Origin: Doryteuthis pealeii
Taxonomy: Eukaryota > Mollusca > Cephalopoda > Myopsida > Loliginidae
Length of the DNA stretch: 64,000 nt
Assembly (NCBI GenBank): GCA_023376005.1
Contig: CM042145.1
Location: 59,975,768-60,039,767 of the forward strand
Reading direction: 5' to 3'
Shown here one piece after another: positions 32,905-44,174 of this stretch. The notes beneath the pieces are model-generated. The model saw nothing but the letters and a program-made list of their open reading frames with translations. It was not told the DNA's origin and made no database searches. Position 1 is the stretch's first letter. The number at the start of each line of letters is the position of its first letter. A program made the translations under genes and the position numbers.

Positions 32905-33106
32905 ATTTCTTTATATTAAAACTTAAATACTTACGCCCGGCTGAGTGCGTATAGGTTAGCTAGTCACAGTAAAGATGAGGACAACAATCTGAAGAATGAA
33001 AATTATGTAAACATTTCTTTTCTTTTTATGAAGTGGTAGAAATAATTTTTGTATTAGATTTTTGATTAACTTCAGATGTATCAATAAACGGAGATATTTG
33101 AACCAT

Positions 33107-33242
33107 AGATGGGATAATAGTTGGATGCATACCTTTCCCAAGGGTATTAGCGCTTGTGAAATGCAAACAACTTCGTCCAGGATTAAAACTCATGTCGTGG
33201 TGTCCATTTCCCCCTGTGATAAAAATTACACCACGCACCTCA
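33107..33242 (-). mobile_element. SINE family B, 5' half
   Basis: TACCTTTCCCAAGGGTATTA, GAAATGCAAACAACTTCGTC and TACACCACGCACCTC blocks. The 3' half is missing. Confidence 0.75.
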
Positions 33243-33344
33243 ACTTTATTCAATGGGAGCTCTGATAGTTCTGCAATAAACGATTCCAATGATACTCAAA
33301 GATCATCTTTTTGGACAATGTCGTGTCGATTACGAGCTTTTGAA

Positions 33345-33705
33345 GGTAAGTTGGTGAGATTTTACGTCATGTCAACTCTTGTTGGGTTATTTTATGCCGA
33401 GGAAATTTTCTTGAATTCATTCTTGATGGGTATTCATTATTTTTAAACTCATTTTTACATAATACCCAGGACATTAACACACTCAGCCACCGCCTTCTAG
33501 CACATATACAATAAAAACATCTGGCAGATTGCCATTAGGCAATAGGATTGTGAAAATCATACAGGAGCTTTGGTTTGACGTGGTAAGCCGGTCGATCGGA
33601 AAGGGCCTTTCCAACCGCCTGTCTAGCCAAAGTGGAGTGTTGCATGTCATGGTTGGCCATATTAGAGGAGGGATCTTACCCTTTTTCGGAGATGAAGTCT
33701 AAGAT
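33345..33705 (-). mobile_element. Family C retroposon, reverse copy with internal deletion
   Basis: Left end with hairpin GTCATGTCAACTCTTGTTGG, then a jump of about 170 bp of consensus directly to the CACCGCCTTCTAGCACATAT block, then TTGATCGG-like and GTTGCATGTCATGG blocks. Confidence 0.75.
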
Positions 33706-34052
33706 ATGAAGAGGAAAGAGAAAAAAACAAAAATATTGTACGAATGTAAATAGATATGAATAAAAAATAAATGAAAATCGATAGAGGATAAACAGAGAAA
33801 AAGAGAAAGTTCATTTATATATTTATGTGTTTTCATAGATATTGTTTGGAAGAAGAAGAATAAGATATGTAATTTGAAACGTTTTTAGCTGATTGAAAAC
33901 ATATCCGTTTATTTTATTTAAATAGATCGCAGTAATGAATGGTAATGATAGACGACAAAACCCGAAACGTTTTCGGGAAAGATTAAATGTCGATGAATAT
34001 GCTAAGATATTTTGGCAAAATGTCCTGACAAAAACTTACCCACCAATTCATC

Positions 34053-34061
<9 letters not shown>
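33706..34061. other. no gene seen
   Basis: AT-rich sequence with purine-rich patches. Nothing recognised. Confidence 0.55.
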
Positions 34062-34133
<72 letters not shown>

Positions 34134-34134
34134 A
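34062..34134. repeat. (CT)n plus (TA)n
   Basis: CT tract to about 34090, then TA tract to 34132. Confidence 0.95.
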
Positions 34135-34137
34135 TTG

Positions 34138-34290
34138 ATTGATTTTTCTCGATTTGTTTAGGCTTACATTTGAATAGCTATGCCCACCTAATTCATTAAT
34201 TATTAATTAATTAATTTTCAAAATTAGGTACGACTTCAATTAAGCACATATTCTCCCAAAGATTGTCGGCTAAAAAAGCCATATCAAACA
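34138..34290. repeat. single arm of palindrome family J
   Basis: TTTCTCGATTTGTTTAGGCT, CCACCTAATTCATTAATTAT, CGACTTCAATTAAGCACATA and TCTCCCAAAGATTGTCGG match the right arm and flank of the palindrome at 7659-7990, diverged. It again lies between (TA)n tracts. Confidence 0.8.
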
Positions 34291-34295
34291 CATTG

Positions 34296-34296
<1 letters not shown>

Positions 34297-34349
<53 letters not shown>

Positions 34350-34428
34350 GTGTGTGTGTGTGTGTATCTCTCTGTTCTCTCAGTCTTTCTCTCTCTCTAC
34401 ACAGACACAGACACACACACACACACAC

Positions 34429-34480
<52 letters not shown>
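34297..34480. repeat. self-complementary compound microsatellite
   Basis: (TA)n, (GT)n, a CT-rich centre, (CA)n, (TA)n. The two halves are reverse complements, so the tract could fold into a hairpin. Confidence 0.9.
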
Positions 34481-34484
<4 letters not shown>

Positions 34485-35114
34485 ACGAAACCACCCTTTC
34501 TGGAAACCATGACCAAAAATGAAAATATATTTCAACACTTATAATGTTTTATGTGGACACTAATTGGAATAATATAAGAATATTTACGTACCCAATTTCT
34601 TTCCCCATCATAAATATATTCCATCCCTAATCTCTTTTCATATTCTACCTTCCAAATTGTATAAGTTCTAAGAGAACAAACACTATTTGAAATGATATCA
34701 GAATATGTATCACTCAAAATATATCTTTAAGAATGAGTAGTATTTATCATTATATATATAATTAATTCCGTAATTAACTAATTAATAATTGATAATTTAT
34801 TTTATTTTACAACTCTAAAAGTTATCAAACCTTACAAATGTCTTTTTATATCACTAATTAAAATATAATTTAATTTATATCTAAAACCGGATCCCCAATA
34901 TACCAAATTAGATTATTTATTCGAATAATTTCTAAACCAGATCTCAAAAACGTAGGTAAGAAATCCGATAATCCTTGTTAATTTGAATTTTAAATTGAAA
35001 TTGTTTTAATAATTTTTACATATATTTGTGCCATGCTTCATAAGAGTCCAGAATTTTGTAAAAATATTTTAAATCAACCAATTTAGAATCATACGCGAAA
35101 CCCCCAAAACTATG

Positions 35115-35117
<3 letters not shown>
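34481..35117. other. no gene seen
   Basis: Very AT-rich. The 61-codon minus-strand frame at 34532-34717 has no recognisable motif. Confidence 0.55.
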
Positions 35118-35152
<35 letters not shown>

Positions 35153-35177
35153 ATATATAATATATATATATATATAA

Positions 35178-35604
35178 TGATACCTTGATTTACGAGTGCC
35201 TAATCACCAGTTTTCCAAGTTATAAGCTGTCACTCCGTCGAATTTGTGCTTTATGTAGTGAATTAAAATTCGAGGTATGAGCGAGCTTCAGATACGCTTG
35301 TTAATAAGTTTACTCAAAACATTTAAGTTTCTAAATTCATTACACCATAGAAATTCATAAAATATGAACATTAAAACATATTACAGCAAATAATTCATAA
35401 CATTCTATTTTATCATGTTTCATACAATACAGTGCTATTTTTCTTACTTGAAAAAACGTAATACAAAAAATTAGGATGTTCTTTTTTTATCAGGATAAAC
35501 GGATTAATGTCATTTCAGTTTATTTCAATGAGAATCATTAATTTGATTTAAGAGGAAATTGCATTACGCAGCAGAACAAATTAAGCCCGAAAGTCAAGGT
35601 TATT
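35178..35604 (+). mobile_element. Tc1/mariner-like MITE, possibly pogo/Tigger type
   Basis: The left end TGATACCTTGATTTACGAGT and the right end, complement of AAGTCAAGGTTATTG, form an imperfect terminal inverted repeat. The left end sits directly on a (TA)n tract (35118-35176), as expected for TA insertion. A terminal ATACCT(C/T)GA..TACGAG pattern is familiar from Tigger/pogo-type elements. No transposase remnant is visible in the 427 bp. Confidence 0.5.
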
Positions 35605-35605
35605 G

Positions 35606-35680
35606 GTGGTTGATTTGTTTTTACGGCATATTAACCCTTTTCGGGTCATTTGAAACCGAATCAAGCATTTTGAAAAACAA
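35606..35680 (-). mobile_element. Family C 3' end fragment
   Basis: TTACGGCATATTAACCCTTT and GGGTCATTTGAAACCG form the family C hairpin in reverse. Only this terminal piece is present. Confidence 0.7.
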
Positions 35681-36446
35681 TGGACTCAGGTTGCTTGCTG
35701 TACCTGATGTTGTTTAAGTGGTCCCCCAATTAAGTATTGAACAGGCTCATCGCTGCTTAACTTCGTTGATCTAGTCGAAGCTGCTGCTTTTAGCGTGACT
35801 TGACCGAAATGAAGGAAGGAAGAAAGTAAAGAAGAAAGAAAGAAAGAACAGAAGTGAAATAAGTGAATTATAAACGCTGAACATGTTTCACAGGTGTAAA
35901 TTTCCCATCCAATTTAATAACTTGTTTTTTTCTTCATTCAATCACAATTTTCGACCTCTATTCCACTTGTTTAATTTCCCCGTATAGATTTTCAATGCAA
36001 TATTATTTATCTCTGCTTTATAAGAAAGCCTCTTGTTAAATAATAAGATGGTTGGGAATCTTTGTGTGACGTCAGCGATAGCATGAAAGGAAGAAAAAGA
36101 AAAAAAGAAAAAAGAAAAGAAAAAAACAGCAAATGGTCTGACTCGTGCACGAGTTGAATGCCCACAAAGATTAACATCGCAATCTGTTGATGAGATATTA
36201 CTACCTAGGTATGTAAACTGGTTTGAAAATTTTAAGGGCTTACCGTCTAGTGTGGAGATGTATTATACTTTATACATATAATGTTAAATAATAATGTGTG
36301 TGAAAATCAGTGTGTGACGTCGGCGGTAGGTTGACTTGAAGGGAGTGTGTGGAAATTGAAAGAGAAGTGTAATTATGGAAAGAAAAACGGAACTTGTTAA
36401 GCTTGTAAATGATGACATGAAGGTCAACTACTTCGATCCAGATAGC

Positions 36447-36515
36447 AGAACACTAGAATAGCAGAACATTAGAATAGCAGAACACCAGAATAGTAGAACA
36501 CCAGAATAGTAGATT
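36447..36515 (+). repeat. 18 bp tandem repeat in the leader
   Basis: Units of the type AGAATAGCAGAACACC occur four to five times in tandem, with CACTAG/CATTAG/CACCAG variants. Located just before the CAGGTAAGTATAG motif. Confidence 0.85.
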
Positions 36516-36989
36516 ACCAGGTCAGCAGGTAAGTATAGATATGCAATTACATATTCAATTCGATGCTATGTTACATATGTTCGGTTTCTGTGACGGTTTT
36601 CACCCTGAGTCAGTTGTACTTATAATTTTAAATAATAAGGTGATTGGAAATCAGTGTGCGACGTCAGCGGTAGGTTGACGGATTACTAATGTGTGGAAAT
36701 TGAAAGATTTTTTAAAAGTGTAATTATGGAAAACCACCGGAATTTGTTAAATGTGGGAATGATGACATGGATGTCACTGGCTATAGAGAGAACAACGTAG
36801 GTGTGATGCGGACGGGTATCTCGACTCACCCACCCGGATGTTTAAAAAGTTGCGTGGCCAATAAAAGAACAGATTTTCGGCCTCATTAGACTTTCGCCTC
36901 AGACCTGGAAAAACGACTTGATTTTATGTGTTACCAACTTCACCTGTGATTTTAAAACCCCAGAGCATTTTCAAGTGGACGAGGCTCGT

Positions 36990-37072
36990 TACCATACACA
37001 CACACACGAACACACGGACACACACACACACACACACCACAAACACGCAAACACACACACACACACACACAC
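36990..37072. repeat. (CA)n microsatellite
   Basis: Interrupted CA tract. Confidence 0.95.
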
Positions 37073-38289
37073 TCAATTTTGAATAGACTGGCCTTGGTTT
37101 TTGATTGATCGAGAAGTGTCAACAGTAACAAGAGTGTAAGACAGAGTTCAAAGTTAAGGAGTTTTACCTAAGTTTTTTGAGGAGACGGACACAAGAAAGT
37201 GTCAGTTTTGAGTCTTTGAAAAGGACAGACGAAGGATGTTTGTTTGTTCTCCAAGGCATTTTACTTGAGTTTAATATTAAAAAAATGAGCTCTGAAAAAA
37301 CAAGTTTTTGTGTTCGTTATTAAGAACTGCCAACGGATGCAAGGAACGGGAGAACCCTTGAGGATAGAGAAAATGCCAACCCAACAACAGACCAAGCTAC
37401 CCAGCTACCCAGTTACTACGATCCCGAATAGCAGATGTGAAGAATAGCAGATACCACAAACACAGATAAGTATAGAAATATAATTACCTACTTCTCAATT
37501 AGATGTCACGTACCATATTCACTTTGATTATTTCCATTAAGATACTTTTGTTACATAATTATTAGATTCTTAATATTTATGTACAGTAGTGAAGAAATCA
37601 AAATGGCTGTTATAAGTTGCAGCCCACGGCCTTGAAGGATGAGTGACAAGGCTTGACCTCATCCTGATCCTTTCCGGTGGATACCGTGAGAATCGATGGA
37701 GGAGACCCTCTACGGTTTAGATTAGAAATAGATGTTTAGTCAGATCAGCCAAGACTACGACTGTGGTAAGTCGTGTTATGCACGCGGCCGACTCGATCTG
37801 CGCAGGTAGTCTGGTGGGGGTTGCGAAATAAAACATGATCTAAGTTAAATCGAAGTCTTGAGTTAATCTAAAAACTACCAATGATACAGGGCTTCTGTTA
37901 AAGAGAAATCCCCAATGGAAGACCAGACACGAAGTCCCCAAGAGAAGTCCAGACGCTAGAAGAGATGTTAGAAGAAGACGTAAGATAGAAAAGACGTCAG
38001 AAGAAGAATAGAAGAATAGAAGTAAGTAAAGAGGTATGCAACACTTTCTTTGATATTCAACACATTTATTTCTGTGAATCTTCCATTGATTGAAGTACCT
38101 AAATCGACAATTCTTTCAAGCCGTAGTTGTATCAGTACTACTGTATGGCTGGTATACCTAATGACTACTTCATTTCAATTGACCCCACCCGTCACATTAC
38201 ATTTGTGGAAATTTTACTCTGTATCGCTATTCTTCATTGTGTATTTGGTATAAATCGGGAATAATTATCATATAACTAATAATATAGGG

Positions 38290-38840
38290 CTGTAGAATAC
38301 ACCAAGTTTACTTCAGCAGAATGGTAAAATCACCCCCAATTTGACCCTCTGTTGGCTGTGGGTGGCGATAGAATCCTGGTGGCTGAGAAGTCCATGGCAT
38401 GCAACGCTCTACTTTGGCCATTACTTAGGCTAGACAGGTCAATTGATTGCTCATGTCAAGCCGGAACACCGTGATTTTCCCGAACGAATTACCCTCATGG
38501 CAAACCCTCAAATCTTGTTATCATATATGTGCTAGAAAGCCGAAGCCGAGGGTCTTATTGTCCAGGGTATGACGTTAAACTGTATCGAATGGTAGAATTT
38601 TAATGCTTGAGCTCTAGGGAGTGTGTAGTGTAGTACTCCAGTGCCATTACTCCCAAGTCCACTCTGACCCGGAGTGGTAGTACCTGTATGTGTTAAATAG
38701 AAAATTGCGTTAAAAATGTGTTTAAAAATTGAATTTGATGAACATTTTGAATGCTATCAAGAAAGAATAAAACAAAAAGGCCTCTGCCTTAAATAACCCA
38801 ACAAGGATTGACATGCCGTAAAATCCAGCCAACAACTAAC
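38290..38840 (+). mobile_element. Family C retroposon, old copy
   Basis: GGCTGTGGGTGGCGAT, CATGCAACGCTCTACTTTGG, ACTCTGACCCGGAGTGGTAG, then the hairpin AATAACCCAACAAGGATTGA and CATGCCG with a CCAGCCAACAACTAACC tail. Internally rearranged relative to the recent copies. Confidence 0.78.
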
Positions 38841-39439
38841 CAGCATGTAACTTTGCCAGATTAATAGTATATCACTAATTCTGAAATGGGAATTAGTTAC
38901 GCGATTCAAACTATTTTCTTACCATGATTTTTATACTCACAATATTTCGGCCGCACTACTCTCCGGCGTTCTTACAAGTATCTATCGGTAAAATTATGGG
39001 ATTTTTCAACCAAGTAGGCGAATTAGCTATGCATTTATAAACATAATGTTTTGTCTCTTAATTCTTATTAATTACTTTGTGCATGTTTTTGTTTCAACAG
39101 TAGCTTGAGCATAATGGCGCCACAGATTACGAATGTAAAAAAGGGTGGTATAACCACAAGTTAAGCTTCACAAATAGAACATATGAAAAAAAGCACACCG
39201 ACGTAAATTTATGTTTTTGTATGAAAGAATCCGTTAACTGGAATTTCTGCGGGGTTTTCTTTCTATCAAGTTTCCATGATTAATAATAAGTTATTTGGTT
39301 TTTATTGCCCTTCACCAATCGGATTTAAGGAAAAAGTGTATGGACCTTCTTCCGTTGCTTTTGATATCAGCGACTTCCCGGAAACATTATCAATTTCTGG
39401 AAACCACAAGTGGCACCACATTATAATCTGTATTTATAA
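38841..39439. other. no gene seen
   Basis: Unclassified. The frame from 39276 (MINNKLFG...) is open for about 55 codons before it enters a microsatellite, with no recognisable domain. Confidence 0.5.
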
Positions 39440-39482
39440 TCTTTCCCCTCTCTCTGTCTCTTTATCTCCCCCTCCCTCCCTC

Positions 39483-39521
<39 letters not shown>

Positions 39522-39720
39522 CTTTCACACACACTCTCTCTCTCACACACACACACATACAAATATACACAAATACATATACTAAAATGCATTTATATTC
39601 TCACCTCATTTCATCACACATAAACATATATATATATATATATAAATACACACATATATGCCCACACATTTTAATCTACATTGTTATTCTCTCTTCCACT
39701 TCTTCCCATCTCTCTTTCTC

Positions 39721-39810
<90 letters not shown>
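39440..39810. repeat. (CT)n and (CA)n microsatellites
   Basis: CT/CA tracts at 39440-39560 and 39715-39810 separated by TA-rich sequence. All serine, histidine and threonine-rich frames here are microsatellite translations. Confidence 0.95.
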
Positions 39811-39813
<3 letters not shown>

Positions 39814-40793
39814 TCATACACATTTTTACTTTGAATTTCTCTGTATAAGTTCCGACCTTGTACGAACTGACAAAAACATTTAACTGTCTTAATAAATGTA
39901 TATTTAAAAGTCATATTAAATCTAATTCAATTCTCAATCTGTTGTGTGCCTCAATGCGCTGAAGAAAGTCTTCGTAGCCGCAAAGAAAATACTCTGTAAA
40001 CAAAATTAGATTTTCAATATTAAAATCGTTTTCAATCAATAAAGCCAGCCTGGTTACATAAATATTAATACGTTTCAATTTAACGGCAAAATAATTTCAT
40101 GGAAATTCAATTGAATTAATTTAGATATTACCAATCACCTATCCACGACCCCCTCCTCTAAAAGAAAAAGCATAGAAGCATCTTAAATATGTTGTCTTCA
40201 ATTAGTTGGATAGACAAAACTGTTGCGTTATGCTCTCCTTGTTGGAATAGAGAGATGACGTGTCAACGTGTGTTACATTATGGTTCTCACTTCGAATGGC
40301 TCTTACTTCAAATGGAATGATGATATGCTGATTGTAGAAATATTTGTATACTTATCTCTCGACCGGTACTACATCGGAGAGGCTCGAATCCTCGTTGCTG
40401 GGTTGATGCTGAAGTTGGCTAACAATTCCTGGATGTTTAGAGTCGGGAAACCAACTTGGGTGACAAGGGGGCATCTTGCCTTGTGACATTTAGAGTTTTT
40501 AGTAATAACATAAGACCACTTCTTATTCCCATGAGATGTTTATTTCCCCAAGTCACAAAAGCCGAGAGCCCGTCTGGCTCTTTCAACTCATAATGCCAAA
40601 CTCATTTCCCTCACTGACCTTTCACTTCTCTCTCCCACTTCGCCACGTCCCATGGTTTGTCCAATATAAACATGCTATATGGCATTGATGATTCATCATT
40701 AAACTTTTCCATCCTCACCTAATATGTAAGTCTTGCTAAAAACCTTTCTTGTGCTAATTTACATATCACGTTACACTCATGGCTCTATCCATG
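39811..40793. other. no gene; possible LTR-like sequence at 40500-40740
   Basis: ATGAGATGTTTATTTCC at about 40531 is also found at about 9192, so part of this is a dispersed repeat. A TATA-like CAATATAAACATG lies at about 40660. The 72-codon frame at 40268-40486 has no recognisable domain. Confidence 0.4.
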
Positions 40794-41172
40794 CACTGAA
40801 AAATCTTTGATTTTGCAATAATTGGAGGGCATATTTTTAATTTTTAGCTTAATTTATAATTTCTTCATTTTCTAGACCATATTACCTTTAGGCACCCCTT
40901 TTTGATCTCGACTAAGAAAGGACATGTTTTTCATTTACACCGTCAATATCCGGTTGTTTTAACAGACGATTTTTATATATTTTTTAAATCATAAAACTAA
41001 CCCCTATGCTAATCCGTAACCCTAACTCCTAACAGACAACCGAATATTGACGGTGTAAATTAAAAACACGTCCTTTATGAATCGAAATCAAAAAGGGGTA
41101 CCTAAAGGTAATATGGCCCGATTTTCTTATTATTTTTTGGTCAATTTAGTCAAAACTGAGGATTTTTCAGTG
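40794..41172. mobile_element. foldback MITE, 379 bp
   Basis: The ends CACTGAAAAATC and GATTTTTCAGTG are perfect inverted repeats. After a less conserved part, the inner arms pair over some 90 bp (CATATTACCTTTAGGCACCC with its complement near 41100, and TTACACCGTCAATATCCGG with its complement near 41045). A 60-70 bp AT-rich loop separates them. No target duplication was found and no superfamily can be assigned. Confidence 0.8.
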
Positions 41173-41634
41173 AATTTTTGTTTAAGATCTTTGATACCCT
41201 TTCCTAAAAAATTGCTACAAGTCCAAAATCTAATTTTTTATATCAGTACTATTGAAGTCAGTAAGTCTACTGTTAGTTTGAATAACATCAGCTAAGTACA
41301 ACTTAAGCAGTGTCCAAGACAGTTGGTATATATAGAAATCAAGAATGACCCATTCATGAATTTGGGTGATTTGGGTCATTCCATTCCTTGAGTTCTGATT
41401 GGCTGCTTGTCTGCTTGATTTGAATGACATTGTGGAGTCTTATATATATCCTGTCATTCTGCAGTAGACTTTGTGACATTCGGGCTTGTATTTAAGTTAC
41501 AACCGTTTGTTGCCTTGTCTTCCCAGTTCGACCGTAATTGGAACTTTAATTATTCTTCAAGTACTTAATAGATTAATGCACATATTTTGCTGTTTCATGT
41601 AATTTGATATTTTTTTAAAGTGAAAAATCGACCT
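41173..41634. other. no gene seen
   Basis: AT-rich. Repeats of GGGTCATTCCATTC-type near 41360 are short and isolated. Confidence 0.5.
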
Positions 41635-41820
41635 ACCCTACTCTTAGGGTCGTATATATGGGTTGAATAGATCAAAGAATGAGCATTCAAAAAATGTGTT
41701 TTTTTTATGTATTTGGAAAAAAGTGGTATACTCAACAACTATGAATACATCAAAATATCTTCGGCATAAAACAGCCTAACAAGGGTTGACATGCCGTAAA
41801 ATCCAACCAAGCAAACAACC
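41635..41820 (+). mobile_element. Family C 3' part
   Basis: GGGTCGTATATATGGGTTGA, then ATGTGTTTTTTTT, hairpin ACAGCCTAACAAGGGTTGAC and ATGCCG, and a CCAACCAAGCAAACAACC tail. Confidence 0.78.
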
Positions 41821-42409
41821 TGTAACGCAACTGATTTTAATTTTGTATTTTCCAATGTTGGCGCCATTTTAATTCCATTAGAAGGAGCTGATTGGAAATA
41901 AAGAAAGATCTTACGCAACATACTGAAAATTGAATTCTTACTTCTCTGAAAAAAAAAATGTTTATTTTTTTGTGGTGTAAAGAATGTCTGAGACAACAAC
42001 AGACGTTTAAGAAGAAAAATCGTTTAGAAGGAGAACAAACAAAAAATGAACTGATAAAAATAGTTATTCACACTTTGCGCTTAAAAAATACTTTGAAAAA
42101 GAAAATTTCCTTATCTGATGCAAAATATTTCGTAAGACAAATGTTACGAAATCGATGACTTTTTTTGAGAGAGACATAGTGGTTATCAGATAAGAAAATG
42201 GAGCCGATGAACAGGGTTCGATCTCCGGTTGAGGCTACTAAAATTCACTTCCTCCCACTAACCTTGACATGAACAAGAATTAATCTTTTCTTCCTACAAC
42301 TATGCGAAAAAAATAGCTAGAATACATTTGGTGGGCAACTGGTCTTGGAGATGCATACTTCTGAATTAAAACATTGAAACCAACATTATCTTTTGTTAAA
42401 GTATTGTTA
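41821..42409. other. no gene seen
   Basis: AT-rich. A frame at 41958-42158 (66 codons, lysine-rich) has no recognisable domain. It ends in ATTTCGTAAGACAAATGTTA. Confidence 0.5.
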
Positions 42410-42519
42410 GGATTGGCTAGAATACACAGAAGAGTCCTGAAGACGTGTTGGACTTGTTGTCACTTGGAGTCCGGTAAAAGATCATTAGCTAGAACTGGTG
42501 TGAAAAACTCACAAGGATC
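42410..42519 (+). mobile_element. R2/R4-type LINE, 3' end fragment 1
   Basis: Encodes the C-terminal RRVLKT-type end and the 3' untranslated stretch GTCACTTGGAGTCCGGTAAA to GGTGTGAAAAACTC. It is the first of seven head-to-tail fragments. No (TAA)n tail separates it from the next. Confidence 0.75.
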
Positions 42520-43073
42520 CACTGGGAATTATGCAAAAAATTTAATTTTGACCACGCAACAAAATGGTATATGCATAAACCAGAATCTGTTCTTGAGAAC
42601 GAAACACATAAAATTCTCTGGGTCTTTGAAATAAAAACAGATCACCTTATCCCAGCAAGAAGACCCTAACCTAGTGTTGATAAACAAAAAGAAGGAACTT
42701 GTCAACTGGTGGATTTTGCAGTTCCAGCAGATCACAGGGTAAAGCTAAAGGAAAATGAAAAAAAAATGGACAAATATCTGAACCTTGCCAGAGAACTGAA
42801 AAAGTTATGGAATATGAAAGTGAAAGTTATACCAATTGTAGTCCCAAAATGATTGGAAAAGAGTTTGGAAAATTTGGAAATCAGAGGAAGAATTGAAACC
42901 ATTCAGAACACTGCACTGCTGCAATCTGACAGAATACTCAGAAGAGTCCTGGAGACCTGAGGAGACTTGCTGTCACTCAGACTCAGTGAAAGATAATCAG
43001 CTAACACTGATGTAAAACTCAAAAGGAGTAAATAATAATAATAATAAATAATAATAATAATAATAATAATAAT
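42516..43073 (+). mobile_element. R2/R4-type LINE, truncated copy 2 with (TAA)n tail
   Basis: Starts within the endonuclease region (YMHKPESVLENETHKIL-like, with frame damage), continues through ARRP, VDFAVPADHRVKLKENE and YLNLARELKKLWNMK, and ends in the common 3' stretch and (TAA)n at 43029-43073. It has frameshifts and stops. Confidence 0.8.
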
Positions 43074-43673
43074 GTGTGGAGACAGAAACTAAATGGTTTA
43101 TCCTATTATAAGCGAATGCAGCAAACTAGCACAAAAGGAAGTACAAGACTATGTACGACTGGGGGAGAAAGTTAATCCACTGGGAATTGTGTCAGAAATT
43201 CAATTTTCTTCATTCTCCTAAATGGTATATAAAAAAATAGGAATCTGTCATAGGCAAGGAGACGCAAAAATCCTTTTTGAGATACAAACGGTTCCCCAAA
43301 TTCTAGGTAGCAGACCAGAGCTAGTCTTAATTATCAATAAGAAGAAAACGTGCCATCTCGCGGAAGGTAAAAGAAAACGAAAATATAGACAAATATTTGG
43401 ACCTGAACAGAGAGGTGACAAAAAGTGTAGAACATGAAGGTAAAGGTCCTACCAATTGTAATTGAGGTCATTGGAAAGGTCACTAAGGGTCTGGAAAAGA
43501 TTCTGGAAGAATTGGAAATCCGAAGAAGAATCGAAACCATCCAAAGTACAGATGTGTTTAAATCAGTTAGAATACTCAGAAGAGTTCTGGAGACTTGAAA
43601 AGATTTGTTGTGACTCGGCCTCCAGTGAACCACCGACTTAAGCACGTGTGAAATACCTTAATAATAATAATAA
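43074..43673 (+). mobile_element. R2/R4-type LINE, truncated copy 3 with (TAA)n tail
   Basis: Begins at the zinc-knuckle region (MCGD..., then ISECSKLAQKE) and runs through the endonuclease domain to the 3' end GTGTGAAATACC and a short (TAA)n. It is the most diverged copy in the array. A Helitron F insertion follows directly. Confidence 0.78.
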
Positions 43674-44174
43674 CTAGCAGGAACTGTGGACATACCACAG
43701 TATGATAATTTAATCATTACAACATTTAATGTTTACTTGAGAGCTACTGAAAAATAGTTCAATGTGTAAAAAGTGTAATAATCTTCATCTAACTCCCTCT
43801 CTCACTCATTCTTTCTGTCTTTCGTTGTTTTCATCTTTTCATTATGTTCGATTGAAACAGATTGGCATTATCGCTTCCGCGCGCTGACCTCCACTACATA
43901 TCTTTCCACTACTGTCTTTATTTTTTTCTTATTATATTTTTTCTGCATAACATGTTCTTTTCCTCCCTTTCATTCTGTATAATAAAAACGGAATAGTCCA
44001 TTATTTAGCTGAAGGGGGACATTCATGAGAAATAGGAATTCAGCCCATAAGCAAAACCAGATAATTAGGATTTTAATTTTTGCACTTCACCTTGGACGAT
44101 TTAGACGGTCTCATTTTTAAGCAGAGGGTGGTGCAAGATGATAACGCGCGCACTTTCAAGGAATACGTGTATTC

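Larger units (their letters stand above)
31076..32963 (+). mobile_element. outer Helitron family A, interrupted twice
   Basis: The left end A^TCGTTATTGTAATGGAGATT at 31076 and the right end TACGCCCGGCTGAGTGCGTA...CTAG^T at 32963 belong to one copy. 31076-31432 and 31956-32066 align end to end with the uninterrupted reverse copies at 2466-3008 and 50520-51056, and 32905-32963 supplies the 3' end. The gaps are filled by a younger Helitron (31433-31955) and an LTR-like insertion (about 32067-32904). The TTACG-C-CGGC..GTGCG segment is the degenerate terminal hairpin. Confidence 0.75.
36030..38060 (+). mobile_element. cluster of LTR family D pieces and leaders
   Basis: Three related sections occur in series. 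Blocks of the type GTGTGACGTCAGCG..GGTTGAC occur at about 36065, 36310 and 36655. TGTTACAT starts are found at about 36571 and 37554. Leader segments rich in AGAATAGCAGAACACC or AGAAGACG end in splice-donor-like sequence: CAGGTAAGTATAG at about 36527, AGATAAGTATAG at about 37460 and AGTAAGTAAAG at about 38020. The section from 37554 matches 52048-52545 (GAGTGACAA.GCTTGACCTCA, GAATCGAAGTCTTG, TGATACAGGGCTTCTG, then the leader). An LTR retrotransposon with a spliced leader would explain this. Coding parts are absent. Confidence 0.55.

Noticed and set aside
32616..32954. 112-codon plus-strand frame and overlapping minus-strand frame
   Set aside because: The region has a TATA box, a palindromic LTR-like end and lies as an insertion in a Helitron. 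The frames change strand and phase without conserved motifs.
39276..39623. 115-codon plus-strand frame
   Set aside because: More than half is (CT)n and (CA)n translation. The first 55 codons have no recognisable domain.
40960..41040. telomere-like TAACCCTAAC in the MITE loop
   Set aside because: Only one to two imperfect units, and it lies in the loop of a foldback element.
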